Positions 45,935 through 58,151 of a stretch of 64,000 bases of DNA are shown here, piece by piece. Position numbers and translations under genes: made by a program. This DNA comes from Tepidiphilus olei (GTDB lineage: Bacteria; Pseudomonadota; Gammaproteobacteria; Burkholderiales; Rhodocyclaceae), in NCBI RefSeq assembly GCF_006980705.1, contig NZ_SBHO01000001.1, positions 434,001 to 498,000 on the forward strand, in the 5' to 3' direction. Position 1 is the stretch's first letter. Each line of letters starts with the position of its first letter. The notes beneath the pieces are model-generated. The model made no database searches and was not told the origin of the DNA. It was given only the letters and a program-made list of their open reading frames with translations.

Positions 45935-47209
45935 ATGGCAAAAAGCAAACGCGGCAACAGCGGCGAATTCTTCTGTTCCTTCTGCGGCAAGAGCCAGCAT
46001 GAGGTCAAAAAACTCATCGCCGGCCCATCGGTGTACATCTGCAATGAGTGCATCGAGCTGTGCAACGACATCGTTCGCCAAGACCTCGAAGAAGTGCGCG
46101 GCGAGGCCGTAGATGCAGCACGGCGTCTGCCCACCCCCAAGGAACTCGTCGACTACCTAGACCAGTACGTCATCGGCCAAGACTACGCCAAGCGCGTGCT
46201 CTCGGTCGCGGTCTATAACCACTATAAACGCCTGGCACTTGCTGCTCGCGACGACGAGGTGGAAGTCGCCAAGAGCAACATCCTGCTCATCGGGCCTACG
46301 GGTTCGGGCAAGACGCTGCTCGCACAGACGCTCGCGCGCAAGCTCGACGTGCCGTTCGCCATCGCCGACGCCACTACGCTCACCGAGGCGGGCTACGTGG
46401 GCGAGGACGTGGAGAACATTCTCGCCCGCTTGCTGCAGACGTGCGACTTCGACGTCGAGCGAGCCCAACGGGGTATCGTCTTCATCGACGAAGTCGACAA
46501 GATCACGCGCAAATCCGAGAACCCCTCGATCACGCGCGACGTCTCCGGCGAAGGCGTGCAGCAAGCGCTCCTCAAACTCATCGAGGGAACGGTCGCCTCC
46601 GTGCCGCCCCAGGGCGGACGCAAGCATCCGAATCAGGATTTCATCCAGCTCGACACCACCAACATCCTCTTCATCTGCGGCGGTGCCTTCGACGGGCTGG
46701 AGAAGATCGTCGAGCGTCGTACCGAAGCCGCCGGCATCGGGTTCGGGGCAGCGGTGGCGAGCAAGAAAGAGCGCAAGAAATCCGAGTTGCTGCGTCAGGT
46801 CGAACCCGACGATCTCGTGCGCTTCGGGCTGATTCCCGAGTTCGTCGGACGCTTGCCAGTGATCGTTCCGCTCGAAGAGCTCGACGAAGAGGCGCTCATG
46901 CGCATCGCCACCGAGCCGAAGAATGCCCTCGTCAAGCAATACCGCAAGTTGTTCGAGATGGAGGGCGTGGAGCTCGAATTCACCCCGGGAGCAATCCGGG
47001 CGATCGCCCGTAAAGCCATCGAGCGGCGTACCGGTGCCCGAGGCTTGCGCTCCATCATGGAAGACATCCTGCTCGACCTGATGTTCGAACTCCCCAACCT
47101 CAGTAGCCAAGGGGTGCACAAGATCCTCATCGAAGAATCCACCGTGACTCAAGGAACCGAGCCGCTCAAGATCGGCAACGAAGAAGCCCACGTCAGCGGT
47201 GAAAACTGA
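45935..47209 (+). CDS. clpX: ATP-dependent Clp protease ATP-binding subunit
   Basis: AAA+ unfoldase feeding ClpP. The 424-residue product has the N-terminal zinc-binding domain with four Cys (FFCSFCGKS and [10 protein letters not shown]), Walker [13 protein letters not shown], Walker [11 protein letters not shown], the pore loop GYVGEDVE, the ClpP-docking loop GIGFGA (IGF), and sensor 2 [11 protein letters not shown]. Complete and typical. It is followed by a 358-base gap before lon. Confidence 0.97.
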   Translation: MAKSKRGNSGEFFCSFCGKSQHEVKKLIAGPSVYICNECIELCNDIVRQDLEEVRGEAVDAARRLPTPKELVDYLDQYVIGQDYAKRVLSVAVYNHYKRLALAARDDEVEVAKSNILLIGPTGSGKTLLAQTLARKLDVPFAIADATTLTEAGYVGEDVENILARLLQTCDFDVERAQRGIVFIDEVDKITRKSENPSITRDVSGEGVQQALLKLIEGTVASVPPQGGRKHPNQDFIQLDTTNILFICGGAFDGLEKIVERRTEAAGIGFGAAVASKKERKKSELLRQVEPDDLVRFGLIPEFVGRLPVIVPLEELDEEALMRIATEPKNALVKQYRKLFEMEGVELEFTPGAIRAIARKAIERRTGARGLRSIMEDILLDLMFELPNLSSQGVHKILIEESTVTQGTEPLKIGNEEAHVSGEN

Positions 47210-47262
47210 GCGCTCATGCAGTGATTGCCGCAAACGGCCCGCCCGCGAGGCGCCAAGGGCTC

Positions 47263-47299
47263 CAGCGAAACCGTTCGAGCAGCTCGAACGGTTTCGCTG
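47263..47299. repeat. Perfect 18-bp inverted repeat with one-base centre
   Basis: CAGCGAAACCGTTCGAGC is followed by A and then by its exact reverse complement. As RNA it would form a stem of about 16 pairs closed by a small loop. There is no T run on either side, so it is not a normal intrinsic terminator; it may shield the clpX mRNA end or be a dispersed palindrome. Confidence 0.85.
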
Positions 47300-47498
47300 T
47301 ACTGCGACATGGCGGTGTTTTTCTGGTGCTGGGCTGCAGGCTTTGCCCTGATAGAGCGTTGCCGTACTCCGGTTGGCTTGCCCCGTAACCGCTCACGACG
47401 ATTCATCGAGGCATTTCTTGGTGTATCGGATGAGCAAGGCGCGATGCCCCGAGTAGCGATGCGCCGGCAGGTCGCTGGCAGCACGTCCCACGAGCCCC

Positions 47499-47527
47499 CT
47501 TGATTTTTGCCCGCCAAGCGACCATAT
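47499..47527 (+). promoter_or_regulatory. Heat-shock (sigma32-type) promoter of lon
   Basis: CCCTTGAT (-35, CTTGAT at 47499-47504) and GACCATAT (-10, 47520-47527) are separated by 15 bases and resemble the RpoH consensus CTTGAA / CCCCATnT. It lies about 40 bases before lon, a known heat-shock gene in proteobacteria. Confidence 0.65.
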
Positions 47528-47567
47528 TGCGAAGTAGCGATCTCTCGCCTCATCAGGATTTCCACAC

Positions 47568-50006
<2,439 letters not shown>

Positions 50007-50018
50007 GCTTCGCCGCGT

Positions 50019-50047
50019 TTGCCAAGCAAGGTCGGTGATGGTACCAT
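50019..50047 (+). promoter_or_regulatory. Putative promoter of tRNA-Val
   Basis: TTGCCA (50019-50024) and TACCAT (50042-50047) are separated by 17 bases and precede tRNA-Val by 16 bases. Confidence 0.45.
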
Positions 50048-50063
50048 TGCCGGCTCTTGCAGC

Positions 50064-50139
50064 GGGTGCTTAGCTCAGTTGGTAGAGCGTCGCCCTTACA
50101 AGGCGAATGTCGGCGGTTCGAGTCCGTCAGCACCCACCA
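50064..50139 (+). tRNA. tRNA-Val (anticodon TAC)
   Basis: Acceptor stem GGGTGCT pairs with AGCACCC; anticodon arm TCGCC-CTTACAA-GGCGA gives TAC; T arm CGGCGGTTCGAGTCCGTC; discriminator A and encoded CCA. Sits between lon and the small unknown gene. Confidence 0.97.
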
Positions 50140-50198
50140 TCCGCCCCTTTTCGCTATGCTATCATTGTGCATTCGGTGCATGGGCGAAGGGGCTGGCG

Positions 50199-50549
50199 AT
50201 GGTGCAACCAACGTTTCTGGCGCGCAACGTGGGAATGTTGGAACACGCCATTGCCGCCAAGCTCGCCGTTCTGGGGCTCGATCCCGCCAATGCCAAGCAA
50301 ATGCGCGATCTCGCCCGCGAGGCCCTCGATACCGACGCTGAGCACCTCACGCAGCATTTCTATTCTTCGACCCTCGAGCCGCGCGTGCGCGCCGAGCTCC
50401 TGGGGCTCATCGCCCTCATGTTTCAAACCATGGCTTCGGCAGCGAGCATGGGAGAGGAGCTCCACGGCGGCCCCGTGTGGAAGGCCGTTGCGCGGGCGAT
50501 CTACGAAGAAGCCGAGGCCCGCGGGCTCATTCCGACGAAAGGGGCGTGA
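50199..50549 (+). CDS. Uncharacterised 116-residue helical protein next to a diguanylate cyclase
   Basis: The ATG at 50199 follows GAAGGGG by six bases. The product is nearly all helical by composition (LEHAIAAKLAVLGLDPANAK, MRDLAREALDTDAEHL, LGLIALMFQTMASAASMGEEL) and soluble, with no signal peptide and no cysteine. Its TGA directly abuts the ATG of the diguanylate cyclase, so the two are almost surely co-translated. No family is recognised. A binding partner, sensor or regulator of the cyclase is a natural but untested guess. Confidence 0.7.
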   Translation: MVQPTFLARNVGMLEHAIAAKLAVLGLDPANAKQMRDLAREALDTDAEHLTQHFYSSTLEPRVRAELLGLIALMFQTMASAASMGEELHGGPVWKAVARAIYEEAEARGLIPTKGA

Positions 50550-51857
50550 ATGCGGAAGGATCCCATCTCGTCATCTCCTCAGCTCGAAACGCGCCTACGG
50601 CTAGCACTAGAAGCGGCTGAGCTGGCAACGTGGGATCTGGATTTCGGGAATGAAACTGCCTGGCTCGATGCCCAGTGGAGCCGTTGGATGGGTTTGGGCA
50701 ACGAGCCCGTCCGCTTGAGTTTTGCCGAATGGCGTTCCTTCGTCCATCCCGATGACTGGCCCAAGGTTCGCTCGGCCCTCATCGATCTGCTCAAAGGAAA
50801 AACTGCAACTTATCAGCAGCGTTACCGTATCCGGACACCGGATGGCCGCATCCTGTGGCTCGAAGATCGAGGCCAGATATGTGACCGCGATCCTACGACG
50901 GGACGCGTGTTGCGTGCGATCGGTGTGTCGCGTGACGTGACCCAGGAAGAAGAAAAAATCCAGCGAGATCGCCTCTTGACCGCAGCGCTGCGCCATGCGC
51001 CGGTAGGCATCATGATCGCGGCGGCCGACGGTACCGTCGAATGGGTCAATCCAGCGCTCGAGCAGATCACGGGTTACAGCGCGGGCGAACTCATCGGTAC
51101 GCGGGCAGGACTTCTCTTTCATAGCGGCGTTCAGCCGGAATCGTTTTACCGGGAATTATGGGAGACGATTTCCCGGGGAGCAGTCTGGCAAGGAAGGATG
51201 GTGAACAAGACGGCAACAGGGGAATTGCGCCACCACGACGTGACCATCGCCCCCGTCACCGACAACGAAGGGCGGCCTTTGCATTACATCGCCACCTATC
51301 GCGACGTCACCGAACAGGTAGTGCTCGAGGAGCGGCTCGAACGCATGGCCATGACCGATCCGCTCACCGAGTTGCCCAACCGGCGAGCCTTTCTCGAGGC
51401 GATGCAAAAGGAGTTTCAGCGTGTCGTTCGTTCTGGATTCACGATCGATTCCTCTTTTTGCCTCATCGATCTCGATCACTTCAAACGGATCAACGACACC
51501 CTTGGGCATGCCGCGGGCGACGCCGTGCTGCGTCATTTCGCCCAGACGGTGCAGCAAACCCTGCGTCAGATGGACGTCTGTGGTCGGCTGGGGGGAGAGG
51601 AGTTCGGCATCCTGTTGCCGCAAACCGACGATCGGGCGGCCATAGCGGCGATGGAACGGCTTCTACGCGCGATCCGCCAAAGCGTCGTCGTCTTCGAAGG
51701 CCATGCGATCCGCTATACGATAAGCGCCGGCGGCACGTCGTTTGCGATCAGCGATCGCACGATCGACGACGTGTTCGCACGTGCCGACCGGGCGCTTTAT
51801 CGCGCCAAAGAATATGGGCGAGACCACTTGGTTTGGATCGCTCCGGAAGATCAGTAA
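50550..51857 (+). CDS. PAS-PAS-GGDEF diguanylate cyclase
   Basis: A soluble 435-residue protein that should make cyclic di-GMP. Two PAS domains: the first at about 15-130 ([27 protein letters not shown]), the second at about 140-255 ([20 protein letters not shown], followed by a PAC-like [10 protein letters not shown]). The GGDEF domain starts with [12 protein letters not shown] and has GGEEF at 348-352, so the catalytic signature is intact; RQMD at 339-342, five residues before it, fits the allosteric inhibitory site. No EAL domain. No heme or flavin ligand motif is certain. It abuts the small helical gene and is followed after 32 bases by ugd, which makes a sugar donor for polysaccharides. 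Confidence 0.93.
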   Translation: MRKDPISSSPQLETRLRLALEAAELATWDLDFGNETAWLDAQWSRWMGLGNEPVRLSFAEWRSFVHPDDWPKVRSALIDLLKGKTATYQQRYRIRTPDGRILWLEDRGQICDRDPTTGRVLRAIGVSRDVTQEEEKIQRDRLLTAALRHAPVGIMIAAADGTVEWVNPALEQITGYSAGELIGTRAGLLFHSGVQPESFYRELWETISRGAVWQGRMVNKTATGELRHHDVTIAPVTDNEGRPLHYIATYRDVTEQVVLEERLERMAMTDPLTELPNRRAFLEAMQKEFQRVVRSGFTIDSSFCLIDLDHFKRINDTLGHAAGDAVLRHFAQTVQQTLRQMDVCGRLGGEEFGILLPQTDDRAAIAAMERLLRAIRQSVVVFEGHAIRYTISAGGTSFAISDRTIDDVFARADRALYRAKEYGRDHLVWIAPEDQ

Positions 51858-51889
51858 CTTGTCGTTGTCACGAGTCGAGGGGGAATTCA

Positions 51890-53263
51890 ATGGATTTGTG
51901 CGTGATCGGGACCGGCTACGTCGGTCTCGTGACGGGGGCGTGTTTCGCCGAAATGGGCAACGAGGTGTGGTGCGTCGACGTCGATGCGGCCAAGATCGAG
52001 GGGCTGAAAGCGGGGAAGCTGCCCATCTATGAGCCGGGGCTCGAGGAGATCGTCGAGCGCAACCATCAGGAAGGGCGGCTGCGTTTCACCACCGATCTGG
52101 GCGAGGCGATGGCCGAGTGCGACGTGCTCTTCATCGCCGTGGGCACCCCTCCGCTCGAAGACGGCTCGGCCGACCTGCAGCACGTGCTCACGGTGGCGCG
52201 CGACATCGGCCGGCGGCTTTCGCGCTACAGCGTGATCGTCGACAAATCCACGGTGCCGGTGGGAACCGCCGAGCGGGTGCGCCGTGCGATCCAGGAAGAG
52301 CTCGATGCGCGTGGCGCGTCGATCCCGTTCGATGTCGTCTCCAACCCCGAGTTTCTCAAGGAAGGCGCCGCGGTCGAGGATTTCATGCGACCGGACCGCA
52401 TCATCGTCGGCACCGATTCGGAAGCGGCGCGCGAGCGCATGGCCGAGCTCTACGCGCCTTTCAACCGTAGCCACCAGCGCGTCATCCACATGGGCGTGCG
52501 CGATGCCGAGATGACGAAGTACGCCGCCAACGCCATGCTCGCCACCAAGATCTCTTTCATGAACGAGATCGCGGCGTTATGCGAGCGCTACGGCGTCGAT
52601 GTGGAGAATGTCCGCCTGGGTATCGGAGCGGATCACCGCATCGGCTACCACTTCATCTATCCGGGCTGCGGCTACGGCGGCTCGTGTTTTCCCAAGGACG
52701 TCAAGGCGCTCATCGCCATGGCCCAGGCGGCCGGGGTCGAGCCGGAAGTGCTCACGGCGGTGGAAGATCGCAACGCGAAGCAGAAGCGGGTGCTGGAAGA
52801 AAAGATCGTCGCCCGTTTCGGCGAAGACCTCGGCGGACGGACTTTCGGCGTGTGGGGGCTTGCGTTCAAGCCCGGAACCGACGACATGCGCGAAGCCCCG
52901 TCGATTCCGCTCGTCGAGGGCCTGATCGGGCGCGGTGCCAAGGTGTGCGCCTACGATCCAGTCGCCATGGACAACGCACGACGAGTATTCCCGGCGCAAT
53001 GGTTCGACGAGGGCCGCCTCGTCTTCACCCGTCATCAGTACGACGCGCTCGAAGGAGCCGACGCCATGGTTCTGGTGACCGAATGGAAACCCTTCCGCCA
53101 TCCCGATTTCGCGGCGATCAAGCGGCTTCTGAAAACGCCCGTGATCTTCGACGGGCGCAACCAGTACGATCCGCAGCAGCTCCAGCGGCTGGGAATCGCC
53201 TACGTCGGCATCGGGCGGGCGAACGCGCTCGCCGGGGAAGAGAGCAGGGCGGTTGCGCTTTGA
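51890..53263 (+). CDS. ugd: UDP-glucose 6-dehydrogenase
   Basis: NAD-dependent double oxidation of UDP-glucose to UDP-glucuronate for exopolysaccharide or LPS. The 457-residue product has the Rossmann start [45 protein letters not shown], the [14 protein letters not shown] element, the catalytic Cys in [13 protein letters not shown], and [16 protein letters not shown]. The ATG at 51890 has a GAGGGGGA ribosome-binding site. Substrate UDP-glucose can come from galU at 58-59 kb. A GC palindrome follows. Confidence 0.96.
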   Translation: MDLCVIGTGYVGLVTGACFAEMGNEVWCVDVDAAKIEGLKAGKLPIYEPGLEEIVERNHQEGRLRFTTDLGEAMAECDVLFIAVGTPPLEDGSADLQHVLTVARDIGRRLSRYSVIVDKSTVPVGTAERVRRAIQEELDARGASIPFDVVSNPEFLKEGAAVEDFMRPDRIIVGTDSEAARERMAELYAPFNRSHQRVIHMGVRDAEMTKYAANAMLATKISFMNEIAALCERYGVDVENVRLGIGADHRIGYHFIYPGCGYGGSCFPKDVKALIAMAQAAGVEPEVLTAVEDRNAKQKRVLEEKIVARFGEDLGGRTFGVWGLAFKPGTDDMREAPSIPLVEGLIGRGAKVCAYDPVAMDNARRVFPAQWFDEGRLVFTRHQYDALEGADAMVLVTEWKPFRHPDFAAIKRLLKTPVIFDGRNQYDPQQLQRLGIAYVGIGRANALAGEESRAVAL

Positions 53264-53284
53264 TCCGCCGAGAGGGGTGCCTCA

Positions 53285-53302
53285 CCCCCGCCTAGGCGGG
53301 GG
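53285..53302. repeat. GC-rich palindrome between ugd and metY
   Basis: CCCCCGCCTAGGCGGGGG is perfectly self-complementary; an additional GGGGTG/CACCCC pairing overlaps its left side. It lies between two convergent genes and could slow or stop transcription, but no T run follows. Confidence 0.5.
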
Positions 53303-53311
53303 AGGGCAGAC

Positions 53312-54583
53312 TCAGGCAGCGGCAAGCGCCTGGTCGAGGTCGGCGATCAGGTCGTCGACGTGCTCGATCCCTACTGACAGCCGGATCATGTCCTCGCTCA
53401 CGCCGGCCTTTTTCAGCTCTTCGGCCGAGAGCTGGCGGTGCGTGGTGGACGCCGGATGGCAGGCGAGCGTCTTGGCATCGCCGATGTTCACGAGCCGCGT
53501 CACCAGCTTGAGCGCATCCTGGAAGCGGGCACCGGCTTCCCGGCCACCCTTGACGCCGAAGGTGAGGATGCCGGAGGCGCGGCCGCCGAGGTACTTCTGC
53601 ACCAGCGCATGATCGGGATGATCTGGCAGTCCGGCGTAATTGACCCAACCCACTTTCGGGTGAGTGCGCAGGAAGTTGGCGATGCGCACGGCGTTGTCGC
53701 AGATGCGATCCATGCGCAGCGGCAAGGTCTCGATGCCCTGCAGGATGAGGAAGGCGTTGAAGGGGCTGAGCGCCGCGCCCATGTTGCGCAAGGGCACTAC
53801 GCGCGCCCGGGCGATGTAGGCGGCTGCACCGAAGGTTTCCGTGTAGCTCACACCGTGATACGACGGATCGGGCTCGACCAGCACGCGGAAACGCGCTTTG
53901 TGCTCGGCCCAGGGAAACTTGCCGCTGTCGACGATCACTCCGCCGATGGAATTGCCGTGCCCGCCGAGGTATTTGGTGAGCGAATGCACCACGATGTCGG
54001 CGCCGTGCTCGAAGGGACGGCAGAGGTAAGGGGAGGGGACGGTGTTGTCGACGATGAGCGGAAGGCCGTGTTCGTGGGCGATCGCCGCGAGCTGCTCGAA
54101 GTCGGTGATGTTGCCGAGCGGATTGCCGATCGATTCGCAGAAGATCGCCTTGGTCTTGCCATCGATGAGGCGGGCGAAGGAAGCCGGATCGCGATGGTCG
54201 GCGAAGCGCACCTCGATGCCGTACTTGGGCAGCGTATGGGCGAAGAGATTGTAGGTTCCGCCATAGAGCGTGGCCGAACTGACCACGTTGTCGCCGGCTT
54301 CCGCGATCGTCTGGATGGCATAGGTGATGGCCGCCATGCCCGAGGCGAGCGCGAGGCCCGCGATGCCGCCTTCCATGGCGGCGACGCGTTTCTCCAGCAC
54401 GTCGCAGGTCGGGTTCATGATTCGGGTATAGATGTTGCCCGGCACCTTGAGGTCGAACAGATCGGCGCCGTGCTGCGTGTCGTCGAAGGCGTAGGACGTG
54501 GTTTGGTAGATCGGCACCGCCACGGCTTTGGTGGTCGGATCGGGCGTATAGCCGCCATGGACGGCGAGCGTCTCGATGCGCAT
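53312..54583 (-). CDS. metY: O-acetylhomoserine sulfhydrylase/aminocarboxypropyltransferase
   Basis: PLP enzyme of the Cys/Met metabolism family that makes homocysteine or methionine from O-acetylhomoserine and sulfide or methanethiol. The 423-residue product has [14 protein letters not shown] at the start, [19 protein letters not shown], the PLP-binding Lys in [28 protein letters not shown], and the C-terminal [22 protein letters not shown] precedes the ATG. Length and the VGD/HPASTTH features fit MetY rather than MetB/MetC. No SAM riboswitch is seen upstream. The mtnP gene for thio-nucleoside salvage is close by. Confidence 0.93.
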   Translation of the reverse strand: MRIETLAVHGGYTPDPTTKAVAVPIYQTTSYAFDDTQHGADLFDLKVPGNIYTRIMNPTCDVLEKRVAAMEGGIAGLALASGMAAITYAIQTIAEAGDNVVSSATLYGGTYNLFAHTLPKYGIEVRFADHRDPASFARLIDGKTKAIFCESIGNPLGNITDFEQLAAIAHEHGLPLIVDNTVPSPYLCRPFEHGADIVVHSLTKYLGGHGNSIGGVIVDSGKFPWAEHKARFRVLVEPDPSYHGVSYTETFGAAAYIARARVVPLRNMGAALSPFNAFLILQGIETLPLRMDRICDNAVRIANFLRTHPKVGWVNYAGLPDHPDHALVQKYLGGRASGILTFGVKGGREAGARFQDALKLVTRLVNIGDAKTLACHPASTTHRQLSAEELKKAGVSEDMIRLSVGIEHVDDLIADLDQALAAA

Positions 54584-54846
54584 GGAACTGTCTCCTATCG
54601 GATGGTGCGCGGAAATATAGCACGATGGCCAGAAGAGGACAGGGGGGCGTGGGAATGTCTTTATTCATGCACGATCTGGATCCTCCGCCGCGTGGCCATC
54701 TGACCATGCGCCGCCTCGCATGCTCGTCCCGCCTGGCTATGGTTTATTTTACATAATACAAATTATCACGCTAAAACATGGGGTGATCCGATCGGCCGCT
54801 CGAGGGATAATGTGCGGATGGTTCAGAATGTCATTCCTGCGGAAAC

Positions 54847-55458
54847 ATGACTGCGGGCGCTTTTTTCCTTCTGTTTCTTGTTCACGCACTGGCGCTGATT
54901 TCGCCGGGTCCTGACTTCGCGGTGATCAGCCGGCTGTCGATCGTTTCCGGTCGCGGAGCTGGTGTGGCTGCTGCCGGCGGCGTGGCCTGCGCGATTGGCC
55001 TGTATGTGCTGTTCTGCCTGTTCGGCTTGTCCCTACTGCTGGACGCTCTGCCTACGCTGTCCCGCCTGCTTTCCGTCGCGGGATCCCTTTATCTCGGCTA
55101 CCTCGGAATCCGCTGCCTTATCTCAAATGGCACGCTGCCGGAAGAGAATACGCGCCCCCCTCGCGGTAAGGCATTCCTCGCCGGTTTCATGACCAACCTA
55201 CTCAATCCCAAGGCCATGGCCTATTTTGGCTCGATCCTGTCGCAGGTACTGACACCGGAGGCAAGCCCGGCAGATGCACTTCTCGTCTTCATGCTACTGG
55301 TCACGGAATCGTTTCTGTGGTTTGCCTTGGTTGCGTGGTTGTTTTCATCGACCGGCATTCATGGCTGGTTGGCGCAGCGAATGAGATGGCTCGACCGCCT
55401 CGTCGGAACCGCGCTGCTCGGCGTGGCCCTTGGAATGATTTTCATGGCGACGAGATGA
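54847..55458 (+). CDS. LysE/RhtB-family amino acid exporter
   Basis: A 203-residue inner-membrane protein with about six hydrophobic segments. The N-terminus ALISPGPDFAVISRLSIVSG and the GRGAGVAAAGGVACAIGLYV stretch are family hallmarks, as is FLAGFMTNLLNPKAMAYF. Members export threonine, homoserine, lysine or other amino acids. The upstream 80 bases are distinctly AT-rich (54730-54790) and its codon use is less GC3-biased than its neighbours, so it may have been acquired. Its 3' end overlaps the mtnP 3' end by 17 bases on the opposite strand. Confidence 0.88.
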   Translation: MTAGAFFLLFLVHALALISPGPDFAVISRLSIVSGRGAGVAAAGGVACAIGLYVLFCLFGLSLLLDALPTLSRLLSVAGSLYLGYLGIRCLISNGTLPEENTRPPRGKAFLAGFMTNLLNPKAMAYFGSILSQVLTPEASPADALLVFMLLVTESFLWFALVAWLFSSTGIHGWLAQRMRWLDRLVGTALLGVALGMIFMATR

Positions 55459-56197
55459 GTGGGAGTACTGCAAACGCTTCCAGTACGTGCCGCACCCGCG
55501 CCATGGTCTCGGAAAGCGTCGCTTCGATTTCCGTGAATGAGATCTCGTTCGCGTCGGCGCCGCGACCGGCGGCGTAGTTTGCCACCACGTTGATCGCGGC
55601 GTAGGCAAGCCCCAGCTCGCGGGCGAGCGCTGCTTCGGGCATGGCGGTCATGCCGACGACGTTGGCGCCGTCGCGCTCCAGGCGGTCGATCTCGGCGGCG
55701 GTCTCCAGGCGTGGCCCCTGGGTACAAGCATAGACGGCGCCGTCGATCACCGGCTCCCCTGCTCCGTCCGCGGCGCGAATCAGCCGCTCGCGCAATGAAG
55801 CGGTAAATGGCAGGGTGAAATCGATGTGCGTGACCGGGGCCTCTTCGTCCTCGAAAAAGGTCGACACGCGCCCCCAGGTGTAGTCGATGATCTGGTGCGG
55901 AATCACCAGGGTGCCAGGAGCATAGCGCTCCTGGATGCCGCCCACCGAGGCGACCGAGATCACTTCGCTTACCCCCACGTGTTTCAGCGCCCAAACGTTG
56001 GCCCGGTAGTTGATGCGGTGCGGTGCGTAGGTGTGGCCATAGCCGTGGCGGGCAAGGAAGACGACGTCCTGCCCGGCGATGCGGCCGATCGTGAGCGGCC
56101 CGGAAGGATCGCCGTAGGGAGTGCGGACGACTTGACGATGAACGATTTCGAGGTTGTTGAGCGAAGTGAGGCCAGTGCCGCCGATGATCGCGAACAT
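55442..56197 (-). CDS. mtnP: S-methyl-5'-thioinosine phosphorylase (MTAP family)
   Basis: Purine nucleoside phosphorylase cleaving methylthio-nucleosides left by polyamine synthesis. The 251-residue product has FAIIGGTGL at the start, FLARHGYGHTYAPHRINYRA, and CTQGPRLETAAEIDRLERDG with the base/ribose-binding residues, then GMTAMPEAALARELG. Overall pattern is closer to the Pseudomonas methylthioinosine phosphorylase than to eukaryotic MTAP. The start is set at 56195-56197; an upstream Met would add 42 residues across the divergent promoter. Convergent overlap with the exporter is 17 bases. Confidence 0.9.
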   Translation of the reverse strand: MFAIIGGTGLTSLNNLEIVHRQVVRTPYGDPSGPLTIGRIAGQDVVFLARHGYGHTYAPHRINYRANVWALKHVGVSEVISVASVGGIQERYAPGTLVIPHQIIDYTWGRVSTFFEDEEAPVTHIDFTLPFTASLRERLIRAADGAGEPVIDGAVYACTQGPRLETAAEIDRLERDGANVVGMTAMPEAALARELGLAYAAINVVANYAAGRGADANEISFTEIEATLSETMARVRHVLEAFAVLPLISSP

Positions 56198-56259
56198 GGG
56201 GTTTTCCGGGTCGAACCGATGGATGCGCAATTGTACACGACGCCGCCCTGCCCCTTTGT

Positions 56260-56265
56260 TATAAT
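56260..56265 (+). promoter_or_regulatory. -10 element upstream of typA
   Basis: TATAAT lies 27 bases before the typA ATG in the 94-base divergent gap. TTGTAC is seen at 56231 but too far (23 bases). Confidence 0.4.
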
Positions 56266-56291
56266 TGGCGTTTTCGTACGTCTGGAAGTCC

Positions 56292-58112
56292 ATGTCCTCC
56301 GCCATTCGCAACATCGCCATCATCGCGCACGTCGATCATGGCAAGACCACCCTCGTCGACCAGCTCCTGAAACAATCCGGCACATTTGCCCAGCATCAGA
56401 CCGTCTCGGAACGGGTGATGGACAGCAACGATCTCGAGCGCGAGCGCGGCATCACCATTTTGGCCAAGAACTGCGCCATCCGCTATGGCGACACCCACAT
56501 CAACATCGTCGATACCCCGGGCCACGCCGATTTCGGCGGTGAAGTGGAACGGGTGCTCTCCATGGTCGACGGCGTGCTGCTGCTGGTCGATGCCGTCGAA
56601 GGCCCCATGCCTCAGACGCGCTTCGTCACCAAGAAAGCGCTCGCGCAGGGGCTCAAGCCCATCGTGGTCATCAACAAGATCGACCGCCCCGGCGCGCGCC
56701 CCGACTGGGTGATCAACGCCACGTTCGACCTCTTCGCGGAGTTGGATGCGAGCGAGGAGCAGCTCGACTTCCCCATCGTCTATGCTTCGGGACTGCAGGG
56801 CTATGCCACGCTGGATCTGAACGAACCGGGCAAGGACATGCGGCCGCTCTTCGAGACCATCATCGCACACGTTCCGCCCCCTCCGGTGTCGATCGATGCC
56901 CCCTTGCAGCTGCAGATCTGCTCACTCGACTATTCGAGCTACGTCGGGCAGCTGGGCATCGGCCGCATCCGCCAGGGGCGCCTGCGCCCCAATCAGGAAG
57001 TGAGCGTGTGGCTGGGCGAGCAGAACCTGGGCCGGGCGAAGATCGGCCAGGTGCTGAAATTCGTCGGCCTGGAGCGGGAGGCCGTGCCCGAGGCGGTGGC
57101 GGGCGACATCGTGATGATCTCCGGTGTGGAACAGGTCGGCATCGGCGTGACGGTGTGCGACCCCGAGGCGGCGCAACCGCTGCCACCGATCGAGGTGGAC
57201 GAGCCCACGCTCACCATGACCTTCATGGTCAATACGTCGCCGCTCGCCGGGCGTGAAGGAAAATTCGTCACCAGCCGCCAGATCCGTGAGCGGCTGGAGA
57301 AGGAGTTGCTCAAGAACGTGGCGCTGCGCGTGCGCTTTGGCGAAGATGGCGACAGCTTCGAGGTCTCCGGCCGGGGCGAACTGCACCTCACCATCCTCCT
57401 CGAGACCATGCGCCGCGAGGGCTATGAACTGGCGGTGGGTCGGCCCCGCGTGGTATTGAAGGAGATCGACGGCGAGATACACGAACCCTACGAGCGGCTC
57501 ACCGTCGACATCGAGGAAGGCCATCAGGGCGCGGTGATGGAGGAACTGGGCCGCCGCCGGGCGGAGCTCCTCGACATGGCGCCCGATGGCAAGGGGCGCG
57601 TGCGGCTGGAGTACCGCGTGCCGGCGCGCGGCCTCATCGGCTTCCAGGGCGAATTCCTCACGCTCACGCGCGGCACGGGGCTCATGAGCCACATCTTCGA
57701 CGGCTACGGACCGCTCGCCGGCCCCGTGGGCGGACGGCGCAACGGCGTGCTCGTGTCGCAGGACGACGGCCAGGCCGTGGCCTACGCGCTGTGGAAGCTG
57801 CAGGATCGCGGGCGCATGTTCGTCAATCCGGGCGATGCGGTCTATGAGGGGATGATCATCGGCATCCACACGCGGGAAAACGACCTCGTGGTGAACCCGA
57901 TCCGTACCAAGCAGCTCACCAACATCCGCGCTTCCGGCTCGGACGAGGCGATCCGGCTCGTACCGCCGATCGAACTCACGCTGGAAGCGGCGGTGGAGTT
58001 CATCGAGGACGACGAGCTGGTGGAGATCACGCCGAAGTCGATCCGCCTGCGCAAGCGCCACCTGCAGGAGCACGATCGCCGCCGCGCGGCGAAGCAGACG
58101 GCGCTCGCCTGA
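56292..58112 (+). CDS. typA: Ribosome-binding GTPase TypA/BipA
   Basis: Translational GTPase of the EF-G/LepA group that binds ribosomes under stress or cold and aids 50S assembly. The 606-residue product has G1 [16 protein letters not shown]2/switch [13 protein letters not shown]3 [16 protein letters not shown]4 NKIDRP, then domain II, domain III, domain V and the family-specific C-terminal domain ([35 protein letters not shown]). The ATG at 56292 ([15 protein letters not shown]) gives the normal start; an upstream TTG would overlap the -10. Ends at the bidirectional terminator. Confidence 0.96.
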   Translation: MSSAIRNIAIIAHVDHGKTTLVDQLLKQSGTFAQHQTVSERVMDSNDLERERGITILAKNCAIRYGDTHINIVDTPGHADFGGEVERVLSMVDGVLLLVDAVEGPMPQTRFVTKKALAQGLKPIVVINKIDRPGARPDWVINATFDLFAELDASEEQLDFPIVYASGLQGYATLDLNEPGKDMRPLFETIIAHVPPPPVSIDAPLQLQICSLDYSSYVGQLGIGRIRQGRLRPNQEVSVWLGEQNLGRAKIGQVLKFVGLEREAVPEAVAGDIVMISGVEQVGIGVTVCDPEAAQPLPPIEVDEPTLTMTFMVNTSPLAGREGKFVTSRQIRERLEKELLKNVALRVRFGEDGDSFEVSGRGELHLTILLETMRREGYELAVGRPRVVLKEIDGEIHEPYERLTVDIEEGHQGAVMEELGRRRAELLDMAPDGKGRVRLEYRVPARGLIGFQGEFLTLTRGTGLMSHIFDGYGPLAGPVGGRRNGVLVSQDDGQAVAYALWKLQDRGRMFVNPGDAVYEGMIIGIHTRENDLVVNPIRTKQLTNIRASGSDEAIRLVPPIELTLEAAVEFIEDDELVEITPKSIRLRKRHLQEHDRRRAAKQTALA

Positions 58113-58123
58113 GCCTCCTTTCG

Positions 58124-58151
58124 CGAAAAAGCCCCCGAAGGGGCTTTTTCG
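58124..58151. terminator. Bidirectional terminator between typA and galU
   Basis: CGAAAAAGCCCC, CGAA loop and GGGGCTTTTTCG form a perfect stem with A and T runs on both sides, closing typA (plus) and the smc-zipA-ligA-galU set (minus). Confidence 0.92.

Larger units (their letters stand above)
47210..47567. other. clpX-lon intergenic region (358 bp)
   Basis: Holds a perfect 37-bp palindrome (47263-47299) near the clpX end and a sigma32-like promoter (47499-47527) near lon. Between them no convincing gene is found; one minus-strand frame (complement 47149-47565) is open but has no ribosome-binding site, an odd composition and reads into clpX, so it is not called. Confidence 0.6.

Noticed and set aside
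47149-47565. 138-codon minus-strand frame in the clpX-lon gap
   Set aside because: Ends inside clpX, lacks a ribosome-binding site, spans the palindrome and resembles no protein; possibly chance in a high-GC gap.
54584-54846. SAM-type riboswitch upstream of metY
   Set aside because: Only a TATATT element and a ribosome-binding site are visible on the minus strand; no SAM-II-like pseudoknot pattern was found.
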